Shown here: in pieces, positions 7,920 through 15,203 of the stretch | How the letters are laid out: every line of letters begins with the position of its first letter | Numbering within the stretch: the stretch's first letter is position 1 | NCBI GenBank assembly: GCA_945877125.1 | Contig: CAMCQT010000030.1 | Span: forward strand, 1-41,517 | Source: Candidatus Brevifilum fermentans | GTDB taxonomy: Bacteria > Chloroflexota > Anaerolineae > Anaerolineales > Villigracilaceae | Direction of reading: 5' to 3' | Length of the DNA stretch: 41,517 nt | The notes under the pieces: generated by a model | What the model was told of the DNA's origin: nothing | Database searches by the model: none | What the model saw: only the letters and a program-made list of their open reading frames with translations | Made by a program: the position numbers and the translations under genes

Positions 7920-8888
7920 TTATCTTACCTGCGGCGCGAGAGTCGCAAGTTCTGCGCGAAGTCTTGCAATGATTGCCACAGTGCCGCCTTCATCGCCTTG
8001 TTTGTTGTACTGCTCTTTTTTATGAGATAGTTCGCCGCAGACTTGATAGAAGCGGGCGGTGGTTTTTCCGCTCAACATGGCTGTGGTTACTGTCCACGGC
8101 GAAAGCGCTTTTTGATATTGTGTCTGTGAGATCAAACCCGAAACGACTTCTGAATACAAATGATTTTTAACAAGATTGCGCTCATTGTTGACCATCCAGA
8201 TGATGAAGCCAAGCATACATGCCCAACCAATCCAGTCTACGAAAGTGCCTGCGGCAAGTCCACCAAAACCGCCGATCATACTGCCAAAAGTGTTGTGAAA
8301 GGCGTGCGTTGTCACTGCCACGCCGAAGCCGATCAACGGCGCAATAAGTTTGATCAATATATTTTTATTTGTGCGGGCAACCGCAAAACCGATGCCTGTG
8401 AAAGCGGTGTAAAACGGATGCTGCCAGCCCACGATGATGACGCGAATGAATGCCAGAAAGAACAGTCCGCCCCAGCCGCCGTCTTGATAGCCGTTGCGGT
8501 AGATGTAAAGTGTATTTTCTGTCGCCGCGAAGCCAAGTGCAGCAATGCCGCCGTAAATAATGCCGTCTAAAATGGAATCAAATTCCTTGTAGAACAGAAA
8601 GAAAACAATGGCCACCGCCAGCCCTTTGAGAAATTCCTCCACGATCGGCGCAACGATAGATGTGGTTCCAATCTCAGCCGCGGCTTCTGAGTTGGTAAAA
8701 ATATAAATCCCCATGCCAAACGCAGTATTGATGATGAACGCGCCGCCTGCCGCAATCACCACGCCCCAAAAGAAAGTGGCGCCCAATAAAATTTTCGGTT
8801 CTTTTTCGTAGCGATCCAGCCAGTAGACAAACGCCGCGAAAAAAAACATGGGCACGAAACCGAAAAATAGAGAAACAAGTAGTGGCAT
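7920..8888 (-). CDS. PrsW-family intramembrane metalloprotease
   Basis: 322 residues with about eight hydrophobic segments. The three membrane motifs of the PrsW/CPBP-like family are visible: EExxK at residues 84-88 (VEEFLKG), FxxxEN at 120-125 (GFAATENTLY), and His157 in QHPFYTA with His195/His198 in THAFHN. In Bacillus, PrsW makes the first cut in an anti-sigma factor; here no anti-sigma or sigma gene is adjacent, so the substrate is unknown. The C-terminal 80 residues are soluble and poorly conserved. GGAG-type purines lie before the ATG at 8888. It follows the DUF2344 gene on the same strand, separated by a palindromic repeat. Confidence 0.85.
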   Translation of the reverse strand: MPLLVSLFFGFVPMFFFAAFVYWLDRYEKEPKILLGATFFWGVVIAAGGAFIINTAFGMGIYIFTNSEAAAEIGTTSIVAPIVEEFLKGLAVAIVFFLFYKEFDSILDGIIYGGIAALGFAATENTLYIYRNGYQDGGWGGLFFLAFIRVIIVGWQHPFYTAFTGIGFAVARTNKNILIKLIAPLIGFGVAVTTHAFHNTFGSMIGGFGGLAAGTFVDWIGWACMLGFIIWMVNNERNLVKNHLYSEVVSGLISQTQYQKALSPWTVTTAMLSGKTTARFYQVCGELSHKKEQYNKQGDEGGTVAIIARLRAELATLAPQVR

Positions 8889-8920
8889 GGCTATTCTCCT
8901 TTTTTATGCAGACCTGACGC

Positions 8921-8988
8921 GCCCTCACCCTAACCCTCTCCCGAAGGGAGAGGAGACTCTCTTCCCCATCAGGGGAAGGGATGAGGGC
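8921..8988. repeat. Compound palindromic intergenic repeat
   Basis: Outer arms GCCCTCA and TGAGGGC enclose two tight hairpins, CCTCTCCC-GAA-GGGAGAGG and CTTCCCC-ATCA-GGGGAAG. This is a widespread bacterial intergenic repeat type. It lies between the stop of the DUF2344 gene and the start of the PrsW-like gene. Confidence 0.8.
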
Positions 8989-8998
8989 AGTACAACGA

Positions 8999-9628
8999 CT
9001 ATCTTTGAAAAATCAAACGAGTTCTTTCAACGCGGGTATATTCAGGCTCGATGCCCAGCGCGTCTAAAACTTCCTCAGGGCGGCCGGTTGCGCCATCGCG
9101 TGCGGCCAGTTTCATTTGCAGCCACACTTCTCCATCTGATTCTGTGATCACATTTAATATTTCGATCAGCGGACGCATGTCGTACGATTTATTTCGGCGT
9201 TCACGCGGAAGGTTTTCAGCCATCAACATCTCTTCGACTCTGCGCATCAGGTCGGCGCCGTCAACTGGTTCTGTCAAATGGGCATCGTACGTCGCTGAGA
9301 GTACCTGTGTTTGCAGCGCAGGCTCGCGCTCATCCACGCTTTCCACGCCGGTGACTTTTATGTCCGGCGGAAGACTATCCTTTAATCGTGCCGCAATTTC
9401 TTCCGTGGGAATTTCAGCATTGAAGCGCACATCCAACACTTCACCGAGTGAGGAAAATCCCAACGGCAGGGCGGCGGCCAGGCTGATCTTCGGCTGCGGA
9501 TGAAATCCCAGTGAATAGCTGAGGGGCAGATCGGCGCGGCGCATGGCGCGTTCCCACAGCCGGTGCAGATCAAGATGACCTGTGTATCTTAAAGCGCCTT
9601 GCTTTGAAAAAGTGATCCGTGCGCGCAT
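8999..9628 (-). CDS. DUF2344 / TIGR03936-family protein
   Basis: 209 residues. The N-terminus reads as the DUF2344 family: RITFSKQGALRYTGHLDLHR, then GFHPQPKISLAAALPLGFSS and GEVLDV. Members occur next to or fused to a B12-binding-type radical SAM protein, and their biochemical role is not established; an RNA-related role has been suggested from neighbourhood. Here the partner lies at 10217-12217 on the same strand, separated by one small gene, which supports a functional pair. The ATG at 9628 lies two bases after the upstream gene's stop, suggesting translational coupling. Confidence 0.85.
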   Translation of the reverse strand: MRARITFSKQGALRYTGHLDLHRLWERAMRRADLPLSYSLGFHPQPKISLAAALPLGFSSLGEVLDVRFNAEIPTEEIAARLKDSLPPDIKVTGVESVDEREPALQTQVLSATYDAHLTEPVDGADLMRRVEEMLMAENLPRERRNKSYDMRPLIEILNVITESDGEVWLQMKLAARDGATGRPEEVLDALGIEPEYTRVERTRLIFQR

Positions 9629-9630
9629 AA

Positions 9631-10170
9631 TTATTTTGTTTCCGTTTCAAGTGATTTTAGCCAGCGGTTGATCTCCATGCTGGTTCGGCGGTATGGTTTG
9701 TAGGTCTGCTCAGCCACGCGGTGGAAGAGGTCATGGTCGAGGCACTGTTCGTGAGTCAACTTAATCATCGCTGATTGGATGTTGGCGTACGCCGCAAGTT
9801 CCTGCTCCACAATATCATCCAAGCCAATATTTTTATATTTATAAATTACAAGGTGGTTGATCTTTTCTTTTTCACACAGCGGAGATTCGTAATCGGGGTA
9901 GCCGTTATCTTTTTGGAAATTATCGAGTGCCGTGTGCGAGGTGCTTGTCCAATAACATTCATCATGCAAGACTTCATTCAAACGGTCGGCAATGAATTGC
10001 TCACGCGTGAGAACATCTGCCAGCAAATCTTTGATGGATAAATTTTCAAAGACTCTCGCCATTGTCATTTGGCGTGTAAAGCCAACCTGATTGAGCAGGG
10101 TTTCAAATTTATCGCGCTCGCGCTGCAAGCGGGGAAGAAAGATAATTTTATTCATGCAGGTATTTTTCAT
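9631..10170 (-). CDS. DinB/ClbS-like four-helix protein
   Basis: 179 residues, soluble and largely helical. The N-terminal pattern RERDKFETLLNQVG followed by SIKDLLADVLTREQFIADRL, and the late VAEQTYKPYRRTSMEINRWL, resemble the ClbS/DfsB (DUF1706) branch of the DinB superfamily. ClbS protects against colibactin, while other DinB-like proteins are thiol-dependent transferases or of unknown role. The usual Trp in the GW(S/T)xKD motif is replaced here by NLSIKD, so I hold the assignment loosely. A second ATG at 10155 is a possible start. It sits between the radical SAM gene and its DUF2344 partner. Confidence 0.5.
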   Translation of the reverse strand: MKNTCMNKIIFLPRLQRERDKFETLLNQVGFTRQMTMARVFENLSIKDLLADVLTREQFIADRLNEVLHDECYWTSTSHTALDNFQKDNGYPDYESPLCEKEKINHLVIYKYKNIGLDDIVEQELAAYANIQSAMIKLTHEQCLDHDLFHRVAEQTYKPYRRTSMEINRWLKSLETETK

Positions 10171-10216
10171 CCACAGATGACCGCCACTTTTAGAGTGACT
10201 GCCATCTTAATATTTC

Positions 10217-12217
10217 CTACCAATTAAGCTCGCAGAAGTCACCGCCCACAACTGGCAACTGTTCACTGACCATGGCTAACTTTTCACTTTTTACTTTGGC
10301 AGGGCTTTTCACTTCGGGACATTTCCAGCCTTCACCGGGGTTCTCGCGGCGCAGGCTGGCGAATGTCGGCAGAATGCCGCAGGCGTAGCAATTCAAACGG
10401 CAGTCCATGCGGATCTGACCTTCGAGCGATTGGCGGAAATCTTGAAACAAAAAGTTTTTGCGGACAGCGGCGGTGATATGCTCCCACGGAAAGACCTCGT
10501 CTGTGCGGCGCTGGCGGTGGGTGTAAAACGCGGGGTCGAGTCCGTGTTCTTCAAAGGCGGGCAGCCAGGCAGTTTGTACTTTGATCTCATCTCCCCAGGC
10601 ATCAAATTTTGCGCCCCTCTTCCAGGCGCTGTAAATGACTTCTGCCATTCGGCGGTCGCCGCGCGTGAGCCAGGCTTCGAGCAAAGTGTCTTCGGGCTTC
10701 GTCCAACTCAACTTGATATTTTTATCTTTCAGCAGTTGACGTTTGAGCAACGCCTGCTTTTCCAAAATATTTTCGCGTGTGTCGCAGGAGACCCATTGGA
10801 ACGGCGTCTGCGGTTTGGGTACAAAGGTGCTTACGCCGACATTCAATTTCACCTTCCAACCTGCCGCTTTGCGACCCTCAGCAAGCACGCGTTTCGATAA
10901 ATCTACAATTGCCTGCACATCTTCAATTGTTTCGCTGGGATGTCCGATCATGAAATATAACTTGATGGTCGTCCAGCCGCGCGTGTAAATATCGCGCGTG
11001 GTGTTGATGATGTCTTCGTCGGGGATGAATTTGTTAATAATTTTTCGCATCCGCTCGCTGGCGGCTTCGGGGGCGAGTGTGAATCCGCCGGAGCGGTGTT
11101 GCTTCAACTTGTCCATCAAGTCAATCGAGACTGATTCAATTCTCAGCGAGGGCAGCGCGACGGTTAGTTTGCGTCCTTCAAACCGCTTGCTGATCGCATC
11201 CACCAGTTCGTTGACGTAGGTGTAATCAGAAGAGGAAAGCGACATCAACGCGAGTTCTTCAAACCCTGTCGAGCGGACTGCGGCATCGGCGGCATCGACA
11301 ACTTCCTGCACGGCTCTTTCCCGTACGGGACGGGTGATCATACCCGCCTGACAGAATCTACACCCGCGAGTGCATCCGCGCATGATCTCCACCGACACTC
11401 GGTTGTGAACCACTTCAATATTCGGCACGATGAATTTCAGCGGCGGCGGAAGTAGTTTTGCCACGATGCGCTTGTTAACTACCTTGGGCACTTCGGGCGT
11501 GGTCGGTTGGGTATGGGCTACCGTTCCATCTTCAAGGTAGGTGGTTTCATAAAACTTGGGAACATAAACGCCGGGGATTTGGGCGAGTGCGAGGAGCAGG
11601 TCGTTGCGGTCAAAAGTCGAAGGTCGAAGGTCGCCATCGACTTTTGACTTTTGACCTTTGACTCTTTGAATTGTGTTGATGATGTCGTGAATCACTTCCT
11701 CACCTTCGCCAATTGCGAACGCGTCAATGAAGGCGTGCATGGGTTCAGGGTTGGTGGCTGAATGTCCGCCGGCGATGATGATGGGGTGTGTCTCGTCACG
11801 GTCTGCCGAGCGCACGGGAATGCCTGCAAGGTCGAGAATGTTGAGGGCGTTTGTGTAGAGAGTCTCGTAGGGTAGGGTAAAGCCAATTAGGTCGAAACAG
11901 GCCAGGGCGTGTTTTGATTCGAGCGTGTAGAGCGGAATCTCATGCTCACGCATCAGCGCTTCCATATCTGTCCAGGGGGCGTAGGCGCGTTCAGCAAGCG
12001 CATCATCCCGTTGATTGATTTGGTCGTAGAGAATCTTTAATCCGACATTGGAAATGCCGATATCGTAAATATCAGGAAAGACGAAGGCGACTCTGGTTTG
12101 GGCCTTGTCCCAATCTTTGAGTGTGCTGTTGAGTTCGCCGCCGACATAGCGACCAGGCTTTTGTACCTTTAAAAGAATACGGTCGAGTTTGGCTTCTATT
12201 TGCTCAGGATTTAACAT
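10217..12217 (-). CDS. B12-binding-type radical SAM protein (TIGR03960 family)
   Basis: 666 residues. The N-terminal region (RVAFVFPDIYDIGISNVGLK) is the cobalamin-binding-like domain, and the radical SAM core follows with the 4Fe-4S motif in RGCTRGCRFCQAG near residues 280-290. The C-terminal part has a Cys-containing segment (DCRLNCYACGI). The reaction is unknown; family members pair with DUF2344. The frame extends 73 codons further upstream, but that extension runs through a terminator and a REP-like repeat, so the ATG at 12217 (MLNPEQIEAKL) is the start. Two odd stretches lie inside: an in-frame heptamer-repeat insert at 11611-11664 and a repeat-like C-terminal tail at 10248-10301. Confidence 0.9.
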   Translation of the reverse strand: MLNPEQIEAKLDRILLKVQKPGRYVGGELNSTLKDWDKAQTRVAFVFPDIYDIGISNVGLKILYDQINQRDDALAERAYAPWTDMEALMREHEIPLYTLESKHALACFDLIGFTLPYETLYTNALNILDLAGIPVRSADRDETHPIIIAGGHSATNPEPMHAFIDAFAIGEGEEVIHDIINTIQRVKGQKSKVDGDLRPSTFDRNDLLLALAQIPGVYVPKFYETTYLEDGTVAHTQPTTPEVPKVVNKRIVAKLLPPPLKFIVPNIEVVHNRVSVEIMRGCTRGCRFCQAGMITRPVRERAVQEVVDAADAAVRSTGFEELALMSLSSSDYTYVNELVDAISKRFEGRKLTVALPSLRIESVSIDLMDKLKQHRSGGFTLAPEAASERMRKIINKFIPDEDIINTTRDIYTRGWTTIKLYFMIGHPSETIEDVQAIVDLSKRVLAEGRKAAGWKVKLNVGVSTFVPKPQTPFQWVSCDTRENILEKQALLKRQLLKDKNIKLSWTKPEDTLLEAWLTRGDRRMAEVIYSAWKRGAKFDAWGDEIKVQTAWLPAFEEHGLDPAFYTHRQRRTDEVFPWEHITAAVRKNFLFQDFRQSLEGQIRMDCRLNCYACGILPTFASLRRENPGEGWKCPEVKSPAKVKSEKLAMVSEQLPVVGGDFCELNW
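10248..10301. repeat. Degenerate heptamer repeat in the radical SAM 3' end
   Basis: Units near AACTGTT and ACTTTTC repeat with a 7-base period and encode most of the last 25 residues of the radical SAM protein, after its conserved Cys segment. The encoded tail does not resemble the family. Confidence 0.45.
11611..11664. repeat. In-frame heptamer-repeat insert in the radical SAM gene
   Basis: Two heptamers near GAAGGTC are followed by three near ACTTTTG, and CAAAAGTCGA pairs with TCGACTTTTG to form a hairpin. At 54 bases it adds 18 codons (about residues 185-202) without a frameshift, in the variable linker between the B12-like and radical SAM domains. Confidence 0.65.
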
Positions 12218-12247
12218 GGGCGAAATTATACTAGAATTGTCAAAATA

Positions 12248-12277
12248 ATAGACCGAGGATGTGCGTCCTCGGTCTAT
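12248..12277 (-). terminator. Intrinsic terminator hairpin after the bactofilin-like gene
   Basis: ATAGACCGAGGA and TCCTCGGTCTAT make a perfect 12-base stem with a 6-base loop. On the minus strand it is followed by TATTTTG-type sequence, a moderate U-tail. It separates the bactofilin-like gene from the radical SAM gene and supports separate transcription. Confidence 0.7.
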
Positions 12278-12292
12278 TTGAAATTTGAATAT

Positions 12293-12385
12293 GTCATTGC
12301 GAGCGAGCGCTCTCCAGCGAGCGCGGCAATCTCCAAGTGGCAGGGGGTTGCTTCGGGCGAAAAACAAGGACGCCCTCGCAATGAC
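12293..12385. repeat. REP-like palindromic element, copy 1
   Basis: Ends are GTCATTGCGAG and CTCGCAATGAC, with internal GGCAATCT and GGTTGCTTCGGGC. A related copy lies at 21243-21327. Both lie a few bases beyond the stop codon of a minus-strand gene (here 12391). Confidence 0.85.
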
Positions 12386-12390
12386 ACTTG

Positions 12391-13698
12391 TTACACAGCC
12401 TTGCGTGTTTGCCAGAGGTCGCGTCCCCAGATCCAAAGTGCGCCGAGTCCGATGAACATGATGAGCACACCGAACAGCCAGCCAACGTATGGCAGGGCAA
12501 CGATCAGGGCGATGATTGCCACGCCGAGCACGAGCGGCCAGACTTTGTGTTCAGCCAGTGCAGGGTTGACGCGAGCGAGGATCAATTTGCCGCCGAGCCA
12601 GGCCACGATGATCTTGGTCAGGAATGAGGTGACGAGTACGAAGCCAACGATCATGGCAAAGAGCGCGAGAATGCCGACCCAGATGATGGTGCCGCTCATG
12701 CCGCCCAGTGTGAGAACGCCGAAGAGTACGCCGCCTGCGATCATCGCAACCACGACGACGAGGATGGCAAAGAAAAAGGCTGCGTATGCCACCAGCCCCC
12801 ATCCGAGGGATGCGGCGGGTTGGGTCTGCACTTTTTCCATGAGGGCTTTCGTGAACATGGGGGCGAGCCAGCCGAGCAGTAATCCGAAAACGATCAGCGT
12901 GACAATGGCGCGGAGCAGGTCAAATGTCCAGGTCATTGTTTTTTGCGCGGGGGTAGGTTGAACTTCAGCGGGTTCAACAACGGGCATGGTGCGCGTTACT
13001 TTTCCGCTGACTGCATTTGCTGGAATCTTAATATCTTTGGATTGAGTGTATTCGAGGTTGCCTTTGATCTTTGCGCCTTCAGCGATACTGAACCCAGGTT
13101 TTACGGTGGGGAAATCAATATCAGATTGCGGCATATACATGGACGGGGATGGCCCGCCAGCTTCGGGATCGCCGACTTGGGCATTAATATCCCCGCCAAA
13201 TTCACCGTTCAATTCCAATGCGCCGGTGCCTGCAAGCACGTCACCGGTGATGCTACCCTCAAGCAGAGTCTGTCCCGCGCCGACGACCAGTTCGCCATCA
13301 ACTGCGCTGCCAGTTTGTGCTTCAAGGCTTGCGCCCGCGGCAACAACATCCCCGCCGATGGTAGCGGTTTTACCGATTTGGAGCAAAGCGCCTGCGATGC
13401 GGGCATCATCTTTGACAGTGCCGTTGATGATGATGCTTTGTCCGGCAGCGATCAGGTCGCCTTCGACTGTGCCATTGATGGTGATAGTCTGACCAAATAC
13501 AACGAGATCGCCTTTGATGGTACCTTCAAGTGTGAAGTTATTCGCGGTGACGTACACGTCATCTTCGATGACTTCGCCTGCTTTGATTTCAACGTCATCA
13601 CCTGAGCGACCGTCAAAAGCGCGGGCAGGCGTGGCAAAGGCAAGGGCAAGAAGAGCGATTAGCGAAAAAATAGAAATAATTTTGGATAGGGTTTTCAT
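12391..13698 (-). CDS. Secreted bactofilin-like polymer-forming protein with C-terminal membrane domain
   Basis: 435 residues. A signal peptide (hydrophobic stretch then ATPARAFDG) opens the protein. Residues about 35-190 are a run of short repeats such as GTIKGDLVVFGQT, GTVEGDLIAAGQS and GTVKDDARIAG, the right-handed beta-helix pattern of bactofilins (polymer-forming cytoskeletal family). The last 170 residues hold four or five transmembrane helices rich in Gly, Val and Ile. Classic bactofilins are cytoplasmic scaffolds, while the signal peptide here points to an extracytoplasmic helix anchored to the membrane; that is an inference. The frame opens 21 codons earlier, but AAGGAG sits properly before the ATG at 13698. 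Confidence 0.8.
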   Translation of the reverse strand: MKTLSKIISIFSLIALLALAFATPARAFDGRSGDDVEIKAGEVIEDDVYVTANNFTLEGTIKGDLVVFGQTITINGTVEGDLIAAGQSIIINGTVKDDARIAGALLQIGKTATIGGDVVAAGASLEAQTGSAVDGELVVGAGQTLLEGSITGDVLAGTGALELNGEFGGDINAQVGDPEAGGPSPSMYMPQSDIDFPTVKPGFSIAEGAKIKGNLEYTQSKDIKIPANAVSGKVTRTMPVVEPAEVQPTPAQKTMTWTFDLLRAIVTLIVFGLLLGWLAPMFTKALMEKVQTQPAASLGWGLVAYAAFFFAILVVVVAMIAGGVLFGVLTLGGMSGTIIWVGILALFAMIVGFVLVTSFLTKIIVAWLGGKLILARVNPALAEHKVWPLVLGVAIIALIVALPYVGWLFGVLIMFIGLGALWIWGRDLWQTRKAV

Positions 13699-13710
13699 GG
13701 TTTCTCCTTT

Positions 13711-13757
13711 AAAAAAAACTTTCCAATGTAGATATACGTCTCTACTTTTGGAAAGTT
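13711..13757 (-). terminator. Intrinsic terminator after the ankyrin gene
   Basis: AACTTTCCAA and TTGGAAAGTT form a 10-base stem with a nested GTAGA/TCTAC pair inside the loop. On the minus strand the hairpin is followed by seven or more T residues (plus-strand A run at 13711-13718). It also lies in the leader of the bactofilin-like gene. Confidence 0.85.
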
Positions 13758-13762
13758 GCAAT

Positions 13763-14455
13763 TTAGTTTTTTGCGGAAGTTAATCGAAATGCCTTAAACC
13801 GACGGGTGATTCCCTCTTTGAGAAGTGCCGCCGCCTCGGCATGTCCTGCCTCAAGCGCCAGGTCCAGCGGTAGTTTCCCATCATGACTGCGGATGGCGAG
13901 GTCTGCTCCGTTGTACAGCAGTGAGCGGATCAACTGTGTGTTCCCGTTTTGGGCGGCGACATGCAAGGGAGTAAATCCATTATTTTCGCGGGCGTTTGGA
14001 TTTGCATTGTGTTGGAGGAGAAGCAGGACGACATCTGCGTGTCCCGCGGCTGTGGCGGATTGAATGGGTGTGGCGCCGAGTAAATTTTGAGATGGGGAGT
14101 TGACGACTGCGCCAGCTTTGATGAGATATTCCGCGGTTTCGCAGTGACCAAAAAAACACGCCAACCCGAGAGGTTGAAATCCATCGCTGGCATAGGCGTT
14201 GATGAGCAATGGGTCTCGTGCAAGATGGCGCGCGAGTTGGTTGGTTTTTCCGGTTGCGGCGGCTTCAAAGATGTTTAGGCTTCCCGTTTTATTACTGAGG
14301 AATTCTATGATCTCAGGCTTTTGGTGGTAGGACGCAACTATAACGGGGCTAAGACCATCAGCTCTTTCGTAGATCAATTCGGGGGTTAAGGAAAGGAGGC
14401 GCTGAACTTCATCCAACTTCCCTTGTTTGATCGCGTCAAAAAATTCTTTGCTCAT
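13763..14455 (-). CDS. Ankyrin-repeat protein
   Basis: 230 residues made almost entirely of ankyrin repeats. At least five are visible, for example DGFQPLGLACFFGHCETAEY, ATPIQSATAAGHADVVLLLL, GFTPLHVAAQNGNTQLIRSL and DGKLPLDLALEAGHAEAAAL, each with the TPLHxAxxxGH core and a hydrophobic second helix. No signal peptide or membrane segment, so a cytoplasmic protein-protein interaction role is expected; the partner is unknown. It has its own terminator immediately downstream and a TATAAT box upstream, so it is probably a single-gene unit. Confidence 0.92.
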   Translation of the reverse strand: MSKEFFDAIKQGKLDEVQRLLSLTPELIYERADGLSPVIVASYHQKPEIIEFLSNKTGSLNIFEAAATGKTNQLARHLARDPLLINAYASDGFQPLGLACFFGHCETAEYLIKAGAVVNSPSQNLLGATPIQSATAAGHADVVLLLLQHNANPNARENNGFTPLHVAAQNGNTQLIRSLLYNGADLAIRSHDGKLPLDLALEAGHAEAAALLKEGITRRFKAFRLTSAKN

Positions 14456-14552
14456 TTGAGATGGGTTTCCCGTTCTTTTAGAATGCCCCGCCGTGACAAC
14501 CTTGCTTTTTGATATGCCGCAGTGTATGTCTTCTTTTATTTTGGGTGTACAG

Positions 14553-14558
14553 ATTATA
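14553..14558 (-). promoter_or_regulatory. Possible -10 box of the ankyrin gene
   Basis: A perfect TATAAT on the minus strand, about 95 bases upstream of the ankyrin ATG. No good -35 hexamer stands at 16-18 bases, so confidence is low. Nothing else is seen in the 14456-14617 gap. Confidence 0.35.
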
Positions 14559-14617
14559 CGTGCAATGAATTAATGACGTACTATCAATCCTGTTAGCTGC
14601 TGTTGAGCTATGAATTT

Positions 14618-15148
14618 TTATGAGTCAAAAAAACTCATCTTTGCTGGTTTCTCCAAATACCAGTTGAGTAATTCCACGAACCAGCCGCAGAATTTTACAT
14701 TGCCGCTCTCGATCATTTCCTGTAATTCGTCCACGCTGTAATAATTTATTTCCTCAATTTCAATTGGGTCAAACTTTACTGTGGCAGGGTCAACGATGCC
14801 TTCATATAATACGCTGATCTCGTTGTCGTTCACGCCGTAATTCATTCTAAATTTTACAAGTTCTTTTATTTCAACCCCATCCACACCCATCTCTTCTTTC
14901 ATGCCGCGCATGGCTGCATCGAGATAACTTTCACCTGCTTTGACATGCTCCGAAACTGAGCAATCCAGTGCGGAAGGGGAGGCGGCGCGGTCGGCGCTTC
15001 TTTTTTGCACGAGCATTTTTCCATCGCGCGTAAATAAAAACACATGCACGCCGCGGTGCTGTAAACCAAGTTGATGAACGGTGGAGCGCATTTGCTGATC
15101 GGTAACAATATCTTCGTCAGTAATAATATCTAATAATTCGTCAGTCAT
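14618..15148 (-). CDS. NUDIX hydrolase (isopentenyl-diphosphate isomerase-like)
   Basis: 176 residues. The NUDIX box is present around AGESYLDAAMRGMKEEMGV, with Gly in place of the first Glu of the usual REUxEE; the two later Glu residues are kept. The order HQLGLQHRGVHVFLFTRDGKMLVQKRS then ALDCSVSEHVKAGES follows the IDI-like branch, in which HRGVHVF precedes the box. Members hydrolyse nucleoside or other diphosphates, and some are isopentenyl-diphosphate isomerases; the exact substrate is unclear. An upstream in-frame ATG exists at 15193, but GAGGAAAA directly before the ATG at 15148 fixes the start. It lies just downstream of the glycosyltransferase pair on the same strand. Confidence 0.85.
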   Translation of the reverse strand: MTDELLDIITDEDIVTDQQMRSTVHQLGLQHRGVHVFLFTRDGKMLVQKRSADRAASPSALDCSVSEHVKAGESYLDAAMRGMKEEMGVDGVEIKELVKFRMNYGVNDNEISVLYEGIVDPATVKFDPIEIEEINYYSVDELQEMIESGNVKFCGWFVELLNWYLEKPAKMSFFDS

Positions 15149-15203
15149 TTTTCCTCTCGTTGATTGTGTTGATCTATATGGCGGACTTGGCATTTTGAAG
15201 ATA

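Noticed and set aside
12218-12436. N-terminal 73-codon extension of the radical SAM gene
   Set aside because: It runs through a terminator hairpin and the REP-like repeat and has no family likeness; the ATG at 12217 gives a normal N-terminus.
12278-12961. Plus-strand open frame of 227 codons
   Set aside because: Antisense shadow of the bactofilin-like gene, begins in a REP element, and has a low-complexity Ser/Thr/Pro-rich translation.
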